Source: Eubacteriales bacterium
Lineage (GTDB): Bacteria; Bacillota; Clostridia; Oscillospirales; Acutalibacteraceae
Assembly (NCBI GenBank): GCA_030533225.1
Contig: JAUNJO010000011.1
Location: forward strand, 1 to 38,724
Direction: 5' to 3'
DNA length: 38,724 bases
Part shown: in pieces, positions 7,256 through 16,962 of the stretch
Position numbering within the stretch: position 1 is the first letter of the stretch
Layout of the letters: each line of letters starts with the position of its first letter
Notes under the pieces: generated by a model
Told to the model about the DNA's origin: nothing
Databases searched by the model: none
The model's input: the letters and a program-made list of their open reading frames with translations, nothing else
Position numbers and translations under genes: made by a program

Positions 7256-10200
7256 TTAACCCTCCAGTTCTTCGCGCTTTCTTCTGCGGCCGTAGAACAC
7301 AGTTCCCGCCATACCGAGAAGGCTTAGTGCGAGCAAGCTGATCCACAGACCCATATGAGAATTATCGCCGGTCTGAGGAATGTCCACGGTAATCTTATCG
7401 TTGTGGACGTTAACCGTTAAGGTTTCATCGGCCACAAGCTCAACCTCCACAGGATCAGGACGCTTATAATCTGCGCTGACACTGTCTTCTACCTCAGTTA
7501 CGGCATATTTGCCGATTCTGAGGTTCTCGATAAAGATTTCACCCTTGTCGTTGGTTACGAATACCTTATCGTAATTATCGCCGACTACTCGGAAGGAGAA
7601 TCCTTCGAGACGACCGTCGGAGGAGGTCTTCGCGATTTTGAGATTACCAACCATGTGGTTATTGATGAAGCCAACGCCGGCTTCGTTTTCTACTTCTACC
7701 ATCTCACCGTCGTTTACGATTTCGAAGTAATGATAGGTGTCGTCCTTGACGTAGTTTGCAGGGGCAACCTTTTCGTAGAGGAAGTAGCCGCCGTATCTGA
7801 GTTCTTCGAGCTCGTAAAGGCCGGGCTCATACTCAACCATTTCACCAACCAAGGTATCGACGTCTGCGTCAAACTCCTTGTTACCGTTTACGTCAAGATA
7901 GATTTCAAAGGTAGCGCCGGCAAGCAGGTTGTCCGGATAATCCATATCCACCTTAGTGGTGTGGACCATACCGTAGATATGTCTGTTTTCGGCCTTGATT
8001 TCAATCACGGCGCCGTCAGTGGTTACGTCGATCGGGAACTCAGTTTCGATGATCACAAAACCGGTTGCTGGTTTAAGCTCTTTCACAATCCATTTGCCAA
8101 AGCGGACGTCTTCAAAGAGGAAGATACCATCTGCATCAGACTGAGCTGTGAGAACTGCGTTTTCTTCAGTGAACTCAGTGTCACTCTCGGTGAATAGACC
8201 AAAGAGCGCACCTGCGACAGGCTTACCGTCTTCATCAACCTTGTAGCCCTTGATGTCGCTGCGGATGAACTTATTCTCAAAGGAGATTTCGATTACTTCT
8301 CCTTCGGTCTGGATATTCACTTCGATAGGAGTTTCACCCAGCACGTAACCTGTGGCAGGAACAAGCTCGCGAACAATCCACTTGCCAAAGCGAATGTCTT
8401 CGAAACGGAATTTACCTTCGGAATCAGACTCGGTTACGAGCACTGCGTTTTCCTCGATAAACTCAGTTGTGCCAGGCTTAAAGAGTCCAAATTTAGCACC
8501 TGCAATAACAGTGCCATCTTCGTCAACCTTAAGACCGGCAATGTCGCCACGGATGTAACGGTTTTCAAGCTGAATCTCTACAACTTGACCGTCATCGGTG
8601 ATGACAATCTGATATGCCTTCTCGTTGAGCACGAAGCCTACGGCAGGTTGGATCTCACGAACCACCCAGGTTCCGTAAGGAATATTCTCGAACTTAAAGG
8701 TACCGTCTTCTGCGCTTTCTGTTACCATATACGCATTTTCACGAGTATACTCATTTTCATCATTGCTGAAGAGACCGAATACAGCGCCTTTGATGACCTT
8801 GCCATCCTCATCGAGTTTCAGACCCGATACCGAACCGTACTTAAGGTCGTTTTCGATGGCTGCACCGTTATTGACTGTAAGTTCTACGACGGCAATTTCC
8901 TGTGAGCCGTAAGTAAACTCAAAGCCAAACTTTGCATTGTTTAAGATATAGTGGTCATCGGTGCTGCGTTCCTTGAGGTAGTAGCTGCCGAGAGGAAGGT
9001 CGGTGCTGACAATTGCCATACCGTTTTCATCAAAGGTGATGATCTCGATAAGACCGTCCGCCGGAATCTTGCTTCCATCCGCTGCTACCAAATCTGTCTG
9101 GGCATAAAGGCCAAAGGAGATATTGCCCAGTTCTCCGTTCATACCAATGCCGAAGAGTTCGTTCTGTTCAAGAACCTTGCTCAGACTCACTTTGACTTTT
9201 TGGCGTTCGTTATAAAGGTTTCCGGAAGTTTCAGTGATGGCAATCTCTTGGCCGGCGTAAACCAGCTGGGCAGTCTGAACCTTTCCGTTCAGTACCATAC
9301 CGTGAGGTGCTGTGATTTCCTGGATTGTATACTTGCCCAGGTAGAGCTCCTTACTGGTAGCCATTCCGTCAGACCCGGTCGTGATTGTGTCAACAAGCTC
9401 ACCCTTCGCGTAATGCATCACGCCATCCAGAGTGTAGATGTCTTCTGCCGCACGGATCTCAAATACTGCGCCGGCAAGTCCCTTGATTTCGTATACCGGT
9501 TTGTAGAGATTATCGGTCGTTACGACAGACTGGAACACCTCGCCGGTCTTCTCAATATGGATGACGCCCTTCTGCGGCATATTGGAACGGGTTACGTTCA
9601 CAACGGTAATACCGGCTTCTTCTTCCGAATCAGCTTCGGTAATATCGAAATAAACAGGGTCCGAATTCAATACGTAGCCGTAAGGCGCCTTCACCTCAAC
9701 CAGATAATAGTCCTTACCGTATCCCAGTTTCTCAGGAGTGATAAGATAACCATCTTCGTTGGTATAGAAGGTGTCGATTACAGTGACTTCCGGATAGGTA
9801 TACTGCATGGAAACCAGAGTTCCATCCGGGTTGTACAGCTGGAATGCGGCTCCGGCATAAGGAATTGGAAGCCCCGATTCAGCATCGGTCTTCTGCACCT
9901 TTACATAGCTGGTAAACGGCGCGTTATTGATGATAAATTGCTGCCAGGTCCAAGCTTCCTCAATGAAGACGTCAAAAGGCTTCAACAGTTCTACTCCCTC
10001 GGAGCCCTTCACTTGCTTCACAGTATAGACACCGTAAGGCAAATAGTCGATTTCGGCATATCCATACTCATCGGTAATGAGATAACCACGCTCGGTTTCC
10101 TTGGCGTTCTCATAAGAACCTGCGGACTTCAGATAAACTTCGAATTCCGCGCCGGGCTCCTCAGTTTCGATCTGAGTATCACCGTTATCCTTATGCTTGA

Positions 10201-12472
10201 GGAGGTAGAAGCCACCCATAATGATATCTTCGTATACATCAAGTTCTTCGGTGTTGAGTTCTACGGTATAGTTACCCGGTTCTACGTCAAGCCAATACTG
10301 ATTGTAATCGAGAAGATATCCTTCGGATGGAGTAATCTCACGGATGTTCCAACCCTCACCGCAAGGATAATAGTCGGTAAGGAAGTAACCGTTCTTATCG
10401 GTGGTATAGGTGTCTACCAACTCATCGTATCGATATACTCCATACACTGCTCCCGCGAGGGATGCATCGCCCTGAGACTCACCGTAAGGAGAGCCGAGAT
10501 CCTCGACAATTGCGTCGGAATTCAGAGACAGGCGCACGTGAACAGCGCCACCGCCACCATATCTCAGACCGGAATCAATCTTGAAGACGTCCGCACGCCA
10601 TTTCTTGAGAACATTGTCAAACTCGCGTTCGCTTACCTTGTTCCAGTATACGTTCACGGTCTGATTCTCAGGGATGACGTAGCGAACAGGCGTGTTCTTT
10701 TCAGCAATTACATAGTCCTCTCCGATAGGAACGCGTTCGAATACGGCAACACCTGCAGCATTGGTGGTGGCTGTCATACTGACTTTCTCACCGTACACAG
10801 AGGTGCCGTTGAGCGTGAATACCAAGCCTTCGACAAGTCCGTCTTCAGCGGTTTTGACAACCTTCACGCTGCCATACTGACGAAGGTTTGCAACGTCCAG
10901 AGTAATCAACGAACTGTTGTCATCCAGTGTGATACGCCATTCGGCGTCACCGTCAGCCTGATAGTTAGCAGGAATCTTGGTCTCCTTTACGATATAGTCG
11001 CCGTAGATAATCTCACCGGATTTCGCATAACCGTCCTTGTTGGTAGGACCGATAACAGCAATCTCTTCACCTTCATAATCGTAAACGGTGAATTCAGCGC
11101 CGCTAAGGTCTTTACCAGACTCGGCATCGGATTTCAAAATCTCGATATGACCCTTCTTCAATTGGTTGCTGGCATTGATGGTTGCCAGTGCACCCTTGGC
11201 AGTATTGATGGTAACTGTCCACTCAGTCTGACCGGCTGCCTCGTAATTAAACGGGAACGTAGTCTCGACTACCTTGTAGGTGCCATACGGAATATCCGCA
11301 GACTTGGCATAACCACGGTCGTTGGTCGGACCAATGGTGGTTACTTTGGTACCAGAGGAATTATAGACAGTAAAAATGGCCCCGCTGAGTGCGGCGCCGT
11401 CGGTGTTCTTCTTATAAACCTCGATATTACCTTTTTTCAGTTCGTTCACTGCATTGATGGTAACAACGCCATCGTTGGCAGAGCTTACAGTTCTGGTCCA
11501 TTCTTTTGTGCCCGAGTAAGTGTAATCTGTCGGGAACACGGTTTCTACGATTTTGTAGGTGCCGTAAGGAACGTCTTCCTGTGTGCAAGCATAACCGTTG
11601 TTGTTGGTAGGACCGATGATAAATTCATCGTTGGTCTCCGTATTGGTGGCCTTGAAGTAAGCACCGCTGAGTGCCGCACCGTTAGGATCCTTTTTGTAGA
11701 CTTCAATCTTACCGGACTCCTCAACAAACTGAGGTACAACAACCTGTACAACGGCTTCCGGATAATTGCCCTTGCTCATACCGACAATGGTGCTGAACTC
11801 AGGACCACGGTCGTTACCGGTATGGGTTACGAAGTGGTTTCCGTTGTAGCAACCTGCGTAGATGGCAACGTGAGCGATATCGCCGGTCGGAATGTGCTTG
11901 AATACGATCAAGGAACCAATCGGGATTTCTTCACGCGGGTTAAAGTTGTCTCCGTTCAAGCTCTGTGTGAAACTGATTCGGCGAGCCGTACCCGCATTCA
12001 CCCAGTTATTCGCAGCTGTATTGTAAGAGCTTGCGGAACGAGGGTTGGACGGTCTTGCCACACTGCTTGTGTCAATACCCGCAATGTTCGGCAGGTAGTT
12101 GTAATACACATACGACACGTAGGATGCACAGCAAAGGCCGCTGTTTTCAAAGCCGGCAATGTCCGGAGCGAGTCCTGTGGCTGTGTCAGATTTGGTTACG
12201 GTTTCGGTACCGTACTTGGTAAGACCGTAACTGATGTCGGAGCCATATGCTGTGGCTCTGGGGCCATAGGTCTTATAGATGGTTCCGTCGTTCTTTTGGG
12301 CTTGCACCTGATATCCGGTATACGCCAAGGCATCCAGATAGACATTATCCAACATCTCATCCGGGATATCGGATGCAGGTGCTGCGAATATGGTCGTTGG
12401 GATCATCGAGACGATCATCAGCATCGCCAGGAGCAACGAGACAATTCGCGAACTGGTTTTCTTTCTTGTCAT
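7256..12472 (-). CDS. Cell-wall-anchored SpaA/Cna-B repeat protein with an NlpC/P60 N-terminal domain
   Basis: A 1738-residue surface protein. After a signal peptide (cleavage near AAPAS, residue 31), residues 40-250 look like an NlpC/P60-type cysteine peptidase: SGLCCASYVSYVYY carries the candidate nucleophile (C114 or C115), and GDIAHVAIYAG (H201) the histidine. From about 250 to 1690 there are more than a dozen SpaA or Cna-B modules with the usual ending (YGTYKVVET, FGKWIVREL, LGKYTIQEI). Two of the stretches, about residues 260-540 and 1260-1500, are made of near-copies. Such modules often carry lysine-asparagine isopeptide bonds. The end is a sorting signal: IPQTG at about 1698, a hydrophobic span and RRRKREELEG. 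It would be fixed to the wall by a sortase, which is not in this window. Probable roles are mating-pair contact plus local wall cleavage. Confidence 0.9.
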   Translation of the reverse strand: MTRKKTSSRIVSLLLAMLMIVSMIPTTIFAAPASDIPDEMLDNVYLDALAYTGYQVQAQKNDGTIYKTYGPRATAYGSDISYGLTKYGTETVTKSDTATGLAPDIAGFENSGLCCASYVSYVYYNYLPNIAGIDTSSVARPSNPRSASSYNTAANNWVNAGTARRISFTQSLNGDNFNPREEIPIGSLIVFKHIPTGDIAHVAIYAGCYNGNHFVTHTGNDRGPEFSTIVGMSKGNYPEAVVQVVVPQFVEESGKIEVYKKDPNGAALSGAYFKATNTETNDEFIIGPTNNNGYACTQEDVPYGTYKIVETVFPTDYTYSGTKEWTRTVSSANDGVVTINAVNELKKGNIEVYKKNTDGAALSGAIFTVYNSSGTKVTTIGPTNDRGYAKSADIPYGTYKVVETTFPFNYEAAGQTEWTVTINTAKGALATINASNQLKKGHIEILKSDAESGKDLSGAEFTVYDYEGEEIAVIGPTNKDGYAKSGEIIYGDYIVKETKIPANYQADGDAEWRITLDDNSSLITLDVANLRQYGSVKVVKTAEDGLVEGLVFTLNGTSVYGEKVSMTATTNAAGVAVFERVPIGEDYVIAEKNTPVRYVIPENQTVNVYWNKVSEREFDNVLKKWRADVFKIDSGLRYGGGGAVHVRLSLNSDAIVEDLGSPYGESQGDASLAGAVYGVYRYDELVDTYTTDKNGYFLTDYYPCGEGWNIREITPSEGYLLDYNQYWLDVEPGNYTVELNTEELDVYEDIIMGGFYLLKHKDNGDTQIETEEPGAEFEVYLKSAGSYENAKETERGYLITDEYGYAEIDYLPYGVYTVKQVKGSEGVELLKPFDVFIEEAWTWQQFIINNAPFTSYVKVQKTDAESGLPIPYAGAAFQLYNPDGTLVSMQYTYPEVTVIDTFYTNEDGYLITPEKLGYGKDYYLVEVKAPYGYVLNSDPVYFDITEADSEEEAGITVVNVTRSNMPQKGVIHIEKTGEVFQSVVTTDNLYKPVYEIKGLAGAVFEIRAAEDIYTLDGVMHYAKGELVDTITTGSDGMATSKELYLGKYTIQEITAPHGMVLNGKVQTAQLVYAGQEIAITETSGNLYNERQKVKVSLSKVLEQNELFGIGMNGELGNISFGLYAQTDLVAADGSKIPADGLIEIITFDENGMAIVSTDLPLGSYYLKERSTDDHYILNNAKFGFEFTYGSQEIAVVELTVNNGAAIENDLKYGSVSGLKLDEDGKVIKGAVFGLFSNDENEYTRENAYMVTESAEDGTFKFENIPYGTWVVREIQPAVGFVLNEKAYQIVITDDGQVVEIQLENRYIRGDIAGLKVDEDGTVIAGAKFGLFKPGTTEFIEENAVLVTESDSEGKFRFEDIRFGKWIVRELVPATGYVLGETPIEVNIQTEGEVIEISFENKFIRSDIKGYKVDEDGKPVAGALFGLFTESDTEFTEENAVLTAQSDADGIFLFEDVRFGKWIVKELKPATGFVIIETEFPIDVTTDGAVIEIKAENRHIYGMVHTTKVDMDYPDNLLAGATFEIYLDVNGNKEFDADVDTLVGEMVEYEPGLYELEELRYGGYFLYEKVAPANYVKDDTYHYFEIVNDGEMVEVENEAGVGFINNHMVGNLKIAKTSSDGRLEGFSFRVVGDNYDKVFVTNDKGEIFIENLRIGKYAVTEVEDSVSADYKRPDPVEVELVADETLTVNVHNDKITVDIPQTGDNSHMGLWISLLALSLLGMAGTVFYGRRRKREELEG

Positions 12473-12508
12473 GATAGGTCAGTCCTTTCTAAATTTTGAT
12501 ATGAAAAG

Positions 12509-12531
12509 AGCCCCACCGATTTGGTGAGGCT
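12509..12531 (-). terminator. Hairpin before the SpaA-repeat gene
   Basis: AGCCCCACC (12509-12517) pairs with GGTGAGGCT (12523-12531), nine pairs with one wobble around a 5-nt loop. On the minus strand it ends in CTCTTTTCAT. It separates the lipoprotein gene (stop 12550) from the SpaA-repeat gene (start 12472), and no promoter is visible between hairpin and start, so expression of the large gene must depend on read-through or processing. Confidence 0.65.
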
Positions 12532-12549
12532 TCAATTCCTGGATTGGGT

Positions 12550-13470
12550 TTATAACTCATCTGTGTTTTGGGATGCAACTGTGATGGTACAGTACCACAT
12601 ACCGCTTTCATAGGTAACACCGACACCAATATAGGTATACTCGGATGAGCCGATGTATTTCCAGTGGTTCGGGCTGTTCTTCACGAGATTTGCCAACTGT
12701 TTTGCCACGCTATCTACCGTGCCAACGTAACCTGCTTGGGCAATCGCTTCACGGGCATTGGCTCTGTAATACGGTTCGCCGCTGCCTCCATAAATGGTTG
12801 GATCCATATATTCTCCATACTGAAGTGCGGTTGCTGCGGCACGCTGGTCAGCAGTGTCATGCGCAAAGTTCGAAACAATCTGTCGGCTTCGATACTGGGC
12901 ATACCCTGTAAGACCGGGAAGATTCGTGGCAGTGGTCGAACGGTACTGGTTGACGTATTCCAGAACTCGCTGAGCTACTGCATTGCAATCTGCCTTGGTA
13001 GCATTCGGCTCCTGCGGCAGGGTTTCTTCCTGGGTCTTTTCGGATTCCCTCTGGGTTGGCTCAGTCTGTGAGGTTGTGGTTTCCGATGGAGTTGTCTCCT
13101 GTTTCGAAGTAGACTCGGTCGGCTTTGTGCTCACAGTCGAATTGTCCTTACCGGATGACTGCGAAGGAAGGGTGTCCTTTGAGGTTGTGTCCTTATCCGC
13201 AGTTTTATCTGCAGTGTTAGGCGCCTCAGGAATTCTCTGGGTATCCTTGGTTTCATCTCGGTCTGACACAGATGGTGTATCCGAGCTCTCTTCGGTCGTG
13301 ACATCTTCGTCCAGCTCATTCCTTGGGTCAGTCTGGGAGACTGTGGTTGAAATCGAGCTATCCGGGATATCTATTCCCGAAGGGTTTGAGTTATTTTCTC
13401 GGTCTGGTGTAGAGCAACCTGCAAGGAGCAGAATGCCAATGATTAAAATAACACTTAAAAGCTTTTTCAT
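12550..13470 (-). CDS. Lipoprotein with a CAP (SCP/PR-1)-like domain
   Basis: A 306-residue protein starting at the ATG at 13470, with AGGAGG 9 nt upstream; an ATG eight codons earlier precedes the ribosome site. The N-terminus is a lipoprotein signal with lipobox LLAGC (C19). Residues 20-165 are a low-complexity linker full of S, T, E, D and Q, suited to span the wall. The last 140 residues resemble a CAP domain: VLEYVNQYRS near its start, AHDTADQRAA, NSPNHWKYIGSSEYTYIGVG and YCTITVA near the end. CAP domain proteins are common on Gram-positive surfaces and their activity is often unknown. It lies between the conjugation operon and the SpaA-repeat gene and is probably another surface component of the mating apparatus. 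Confidence 0.85.
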   Translation of the reverse strand: MKKLLSVILIIGILLLAGCSTPDRENNSNPSGIDIPDSSISTTVSQTDPRNELDEDVTTEESSDTPSVSDRDETKDTQRIPEAPNTADKTADKDTTSKDTLPSQSSGKDNSTVSTKPTESTSKQETTPSETTTSQTEPTQRESEKTQEETLPQEPNATKADCNAVAQRVLEYVNQYRSTTATNLPGLTGYAQYRSRQIVSNFAHDTADQRAAATALQYGEYMDPTIYGGSGEPYYRANAREAIAQAGYVGTVDSVAKQLANLVKNSPNHWKYIGSSEYTYIGVGVTYESGMWYCTITVASQNTDEL

Positions 13471-13503
13471 GACGCGTTTCCTCCTATAAGTCATTTCAAC
13501 CTC

Positions 13504-13532
13504 ATTACACGACTCAGTCTGGAGAAATACAA
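13504..13532 (-). promoter_or_regulatory. Possible promoter of the lipoprotein gene
   Basis: On the minus strand TTGTAT (13527-13532) is followed after 17 nt by TGTAAT (13504-13509). The -10 has five of six matches and the -35 three of six. It lies between the 138-aa gene and the lipoprotein gene. The evidence is weak; the lipoprotein gene may equally be transcribed from upstream. Confidence 0.3.
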
Positions 13533-13542
13533 CTTTTAGTGA

Positions 13543-13959
13543 TTAACAGGCGAGCTTCAGGAACCCTCGGTTCGCCTCATCCACACACCGATTGAGAATT
13601 TCGAAGAATCTCTCGGGTTCCATCTCCGTGTCAAGCCAGTGAGTTGCACGGTAAGAATAGCAGCCGACTTCGTCATTGATGGCGTGGCTACCGAGAATGC
13701 TTCTTAGGTTCAGCTCGTTGGCAATTTTCTCTTGCTTGGCTGTGTTGGGTTTGGTGATTGCCTTTGCCAGACAGAACACCATCAGCGGGTGCAGCTCGGA
13801 AAAGGAAATCTGCAGGTAATAATCTCTGTACCCACACATAACGGAGGTTTCATCTTCCGCATCTACGTGCAAAAGGTCAACCACCAATGCACGAGTGTGG
13901 TCTGCGATTTCTTTGCGCCGCATCTGCTCGGTTTGAGTCAGATTACACTGGGTCATCAT
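13543..13959 (-). CDS. Hypothetical protein of the conjugation operon (138 aa)
   Basis: I do not recognise this family. It is a soluble, slightly acidic protein of 138 residues without signal peptide or membrane segment. It has a helical N-terminus (RRKEIADHTRALVVDLL), a strand-rich middle (SVMCGYRDYYLQISFSEL) and a helical C-terminus (FFEILNRCVDEANRGFLKL). The start ATG at 13959 has AAAGGAG 6 nt upstream. It follows the S1-domain gene by 25 nt in the same direction and is the last gene before the surface-protein cluster. A cytoplasmic accessory role in conjugation is a guess from position only. Confidence 0.7.
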   Translation of the reverse strand: MMTQCNLTQTEQMRRKEIADHTRALVVDLLHVDAEDETSVMCGYRDYYLQISFSELHPLMVFCLAKAITKPNTAKQEKIANELNLRSILGSHAINDEVGCYSYRATHWLDTEMEPERFFEILNRCVDEANRGFLKLAC

Positions 13960-13984
13960 ATTGGTCTCCTTTCTTGGAATTGAA

Positions 13985-15082
13985 TCATATTGCAGTGGAC
14001 GTATGTGTGATTACGCCCCAGATTCGCTGTCTATCTCGGTCTATGCCGAGAATCCTAACCGTTACCTGCGCACCGATTGGCGGACGACCTCGTTTCGGAT
14101 AATCGCAAAGGCAATCGACGCCGCCTTCCAGTGCGACGAATACACCGTTTTGATCAACCATCGTGACCAAACCGATGTAATGGCTACCGGTAACGTATTT
14201 CTGTACCGCTTTTTCGAACGGGTTCATTTGCGCTCTCTTAACTGACGCTGCAACCGTGACGTTGTTCCTGTCGCTGCGATCAACTTTCAATATCCTCACG
14301 ATGATACGCTGTCCCGGTCTGTAATAAGCGCTCGCATCAATAAAACGCTGGTAACTCAGCTCTTTCATTGCGATGAAAGATTCCACGCCGAACAGATCCG
14401 CAAAGATACCCGACTTAATAACCGAAACAATTCTGGCTTCGGCGAGAATGCCTTCGTATATTTTGTTGTTTCCGTCCCATGTGCGCGTGAAGTAGTATTC
14501 CTTTTGCCTTGCCTTCATTGCGTCCAGTCTGGAAGCAACAGCAAGTCCGCTTTCCGGATCCATACCGCGAACGATGTAGTCAAACTCAGCACCAAGGCGC
14601 TTGGTTAGCATATATCGATGTACGACCTCAGGCTCTTTGCCTCTGTAATCTTTCGGAGGGATAATGGCTTCCAATGCGGGAATGATCACCTTAAAATCGC
14701 CGTGATACATGACTGCGGCGTAGCTGCCGTTAATCTTTTCAACGCCTTGGACAAAGTCGGTCAAAATACGATCTGATTTATAGGACTCCATCAGGTCCAG
14801 CAGATGATTCTTTGCTTTATCAGACTCGGTTTGAGCATCTCTATGCTCAGCAATGGAAATGACCGTTTCATCAGAGGGCGAGGATTGTGTTACAAACTTG
14901 GACTTTTTCTGCGGTTCCGCTGTCTTTGACGCTGCTTTTTTACTTCTGGTCGTTGCACCAGACTGAGTTTTCTTTGGTGTAGCTTTGGGTTTGGCCCGTG
15001 CTTTCTTATTGCCATCCGGTTGTTCATCCTGCACGGTCTGTTCCGGTTCCTCAGCAGGTGTTTTCGTTTTCTTCAATGCCAT
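13985..15082 (-). CDS. S1-domain RNA-binding protein with a basic N-terminal tail
   Basis: A 365-residue protein. Residues 1-75 are disordered and rich in K, A, P and T (KKARAKPKATPKK). Residues 85-200 form a domain I cannot name (KVIIPALEAIIPP; EFDYIVRGMD). Two S1/OB-type modules follow: about 206-285 (YEGILAEARIVSVIKSGIFA ... RPGQRIIVRILKVD) and about 300-358 (GSHYIGLVTMVDQNGVFVAL ... IGAQVTVRILGIDR). S1 modules bind RNA or single-stranded DNA, and the tail would help bind nucleic acid. The start has AGGAGG 9 nt upstream. It follows the coupling protein gene closely, so it may act on the transferred strand or on the element's mRNAs; both are inference. Confidence 0.75.
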   Translation of the reverse strand: MALKKTKTPAEEPEQTVQDEQPDGNKKARAKPKATPKKTQSGATTRSKKAASKTAEPQKKSKFVTQSSPSDETVISIAEHRDAQTESDKAKNHLLDLMESYKSDRILTDFVQGVEKINGSYAAVMYHGDFKVIIPALEAIIPPKDYRGKEPEVVHRYMLTKRLGAEFDYIVRGMDPESGLAVASRLDAMKARQKEYYFTRTWDGNNKIYEGILAEARIVSVIKSGIFADLFGVESFIAMKELSYQRFIDASAYYRPGQRIIVRILKVDRSDRNNVTVAASVKRAQMNPFEKAVQKYVTGSHYIGLVTMVDQNGVFVALEGGVDCLCDYPKRGRPPIGAQVTVRILGIDRDRQRIWGVITHTSTAI

Positions 15083-15099
15083 GGTAGATAACCTCCTTC

Positions 15100-16962
15100 T
15101 TAAAAATCAGCCGGCGGCTTTGCCGAGCTATATAGTTTTTTGCTTGAAGACTTCTTCGGTTTGCTCTCCGAAGTGGGTTCAGTTTGGGGAGGAGCAACCT
15201 CCTCATAGGTTGAAGCCGGCTTATAATCCAGAATTGACCTCTGAACAATATGCCTTGCCATTGGGTGTTTGATAAAATCCAGTTTGTCAAGCTTCAGTAT
15301 GTTGTGGCCACGAATGATGCATAGCATTTCTTCGTTCGGTAATCTCAGTACCTCGTCAGGTGTAAGGAGTCGGCGTCTTCCGTGGCCCTCAAGACTTCGA
15401 TACTGAGGAATTACCTGTGCCAGTGCCAAGGTCTGTCGCACTGTCATAGTGGATTTGACCTGTACTGACATATCTCCCGATCGTGCGGAGAAGAACTCAG
15501 CGGATACGTCATCAGAACAGCCCATCATAAGCTGGATATCACAGTTACCTATGATTTCAGACCAAAGGTTTTTGGGATATCGGTTCTGCAGCTGTCCCAA
15601 GCTTTGTACAGCTAACATCACACGAATATCTCTGGATCTGACAACCGAAAGCGAACGGGCAAAGTCTGAGCCATCTTCAGCTCCGCCGATACGTCCCACG
15701 TTGTTAAACTCATCCAAAATCAGATTTACGGGAACAGGACACCGTCCCCCGGGTTGCACGTCGGCAAATCTACTGAGCTTAATGAACATACAACTGAAAA
15801 ACAGTGACGACAGGAAGGACATCGTCGCATCCTGGTCGCTGAGTATGATGTAGTACACGCATTTCTTTTTTGCCGGTGCCACCAAATCAATGTCTGACAT
15901 GCTGGTGATTCGTTGGACTGCTTTGTTCTGCAGCACTTGAAGCCTCGTGCCAAGTCCCAGTATGATACCGGATTTCACCGTATCACTGGACTGGGAAAAC
16001 AAATTAAACGGGGCACGTGCCGGATGATCAAGGGGTAGCTTATTGAACTTTGCTATCAACTGCCCCTCACTGTTTTGAGTGAGCATCTGATAAACAGCCG
16101 TCAAACTCTTCTGACTGGGATTCAGCTTCTTATCTTGGTCAACCATCAAGATGAGAGCCTTGAGGAGATTGCCTTCACCATTGTCCCAGAAGTGATCACC
16201 TTTGCCTGAACTGGTATTGCCGATAATGACGTTGGTCAGAACCTGCGCCATTAGAGTGTCGCCGTTTAGGTCTGACATACAGTTCCAGGAATCGCCGTGC
16301 TCAGGGTTCACGAGATTGAATACTTTCACCTCATAACCTGCATTGCGAAACAGTTCTACGGTATCGGTATACATTTCGGATTTGCTATCGGTTAAAATAG
16401 CAGACTCACCACGCCTGATGATTTGGAACAGTGCGTTCCGGATAATTGCGCGTGATTTCATGGTACCGGAAGCACCGAAGATGGCAATGTGACGGTTGAG
16501 TCTGGTGTCCTTAGGCATACAGACTGCTTTTCCTTTGTACTCGCCGAGGATTGTGCCCTCGATCTGTCCGATGGAGGACACCTCCAGTACTTCGTGCATT
16601 TCTTTTTCATCCATCCAGTTTGCCGTACCGTAGATACCGCTGTCACTCTTCGTAAAGCCTCTCGGGTCTTGCTGCTTACCGTCAAATCGGTTATACAGTT
16701 TGTAAACCACAAAGATTGCGGCGGCAATCAGTACCATACCGACAATGGATTTGAGTCCGCCCACTGTGAATGCCATCCGGAAGCAAACAAAGGGGTTCAT
16801 ATTGACCGGTTTCATCATTGCCTGTCCGGTGAGTCCGCCGGTGCTCATCCAAACGGAATAGTTGCTGAGCACCTGGCTCATCATTCCGCCAAGATAAAGC
16901 ACAGCAAATGTACCGAGTACCACTGCCAGTATGATACCGACAAGTCTTTTCTTATCCTTCAA
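15100..16962 (-). CDS. VirD4/TraG-type conjugative coupling ATPase
   Basis: The type IV coupling protein recruits the relaxase-DNA complex to the mating pore. Two membrane segments lie near residues 8-25 and 70-90. The Walker A region reads GASGTMKSR (about 163-170), the variant usual in clostridial VirD4 proteins, and Walker B reads NLILDEFNNVGR, followed by RDIRVMLAVQSLGQL. The C-terminus is a soluble, lysine- and serine-rich tail. The likely start is TTG at 16962, because GGAGG stands 7 nt upstream while no site precedes the in-frame codon at 17007; this gives 620 residues and an 11-nt overlap with the upstream gene, inside which the ribosome site lies. It is part of the operon starting at 26762. 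Confidence 0.92.
   Translation of the reverse strand: MKDKKRLVGIILAVVLGTFAVLYLGGMMSQVLSNYSVWMSTGGLTGQAMMKPVNMNPFVCFRMAFTVGGLKSIVGMVLIAAAIFVVYKLYNRFDGKQQDPRGFTKSDSGIYGTANWMDEKEMHEVLEVSSIGQIEGTILGEYKGKAVCMPKDTRLNRHIAIFGASGTMKSRAIIRNALFQIIRRGESAILTDSKSEMYTDTVELFRNAGYEVKVFNLVNPEHGDSWNCMSDLNGDTLMAQVLTNVIIGNTSSGKGDHFWDNGEGNLLKALILMVDQDKKLNPSQKSLTAVYQMLTQNSEGQLIAKFNKLPLDHPARAPFNLFSQSSDTVKSGIILGLGTRLQVLQNKAVQRITSMSDIDLVAPAKKKCVYYIILSDQDATMSFLSSLFFSCMFIKLSRFADVQPGGRCPVPVNLILDEFNNVGRIGGAEDGSDFARSLSVVRSRDIRVMLAVQSLGQLQNRYPKNLWSEIIGNCDIQLMMGCSDDVSAEFFSARSGDMSVQVKSTMTVRQTLALAQVIPQYRSLEGHGRRRLLTPDEVLRLPNEEMLCIIRGHNILKLDKLDFIKHPMARHIVQRSILDYKPASTYEEVAPPQTEPTSESKPKKSSSKKLYSSAKPPADF

Noticed and set aside
7256..12472. 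CRISPR array or sequence repeats of array type
   Set aside because: Repeated wording here is coding SpaA modules of varying length, with no constant short repeat and spacer pattern; none is seen elsewhere in the window.
8951..12499. A 1182-codon open frame on the plus strand, antisense to the SpaA-repeat gene
   Set aside because: It is codon-aligned with the minus-strand gene, has no ribosome site or recognisable domain, and follows from the repeat and codon bias of that gene.
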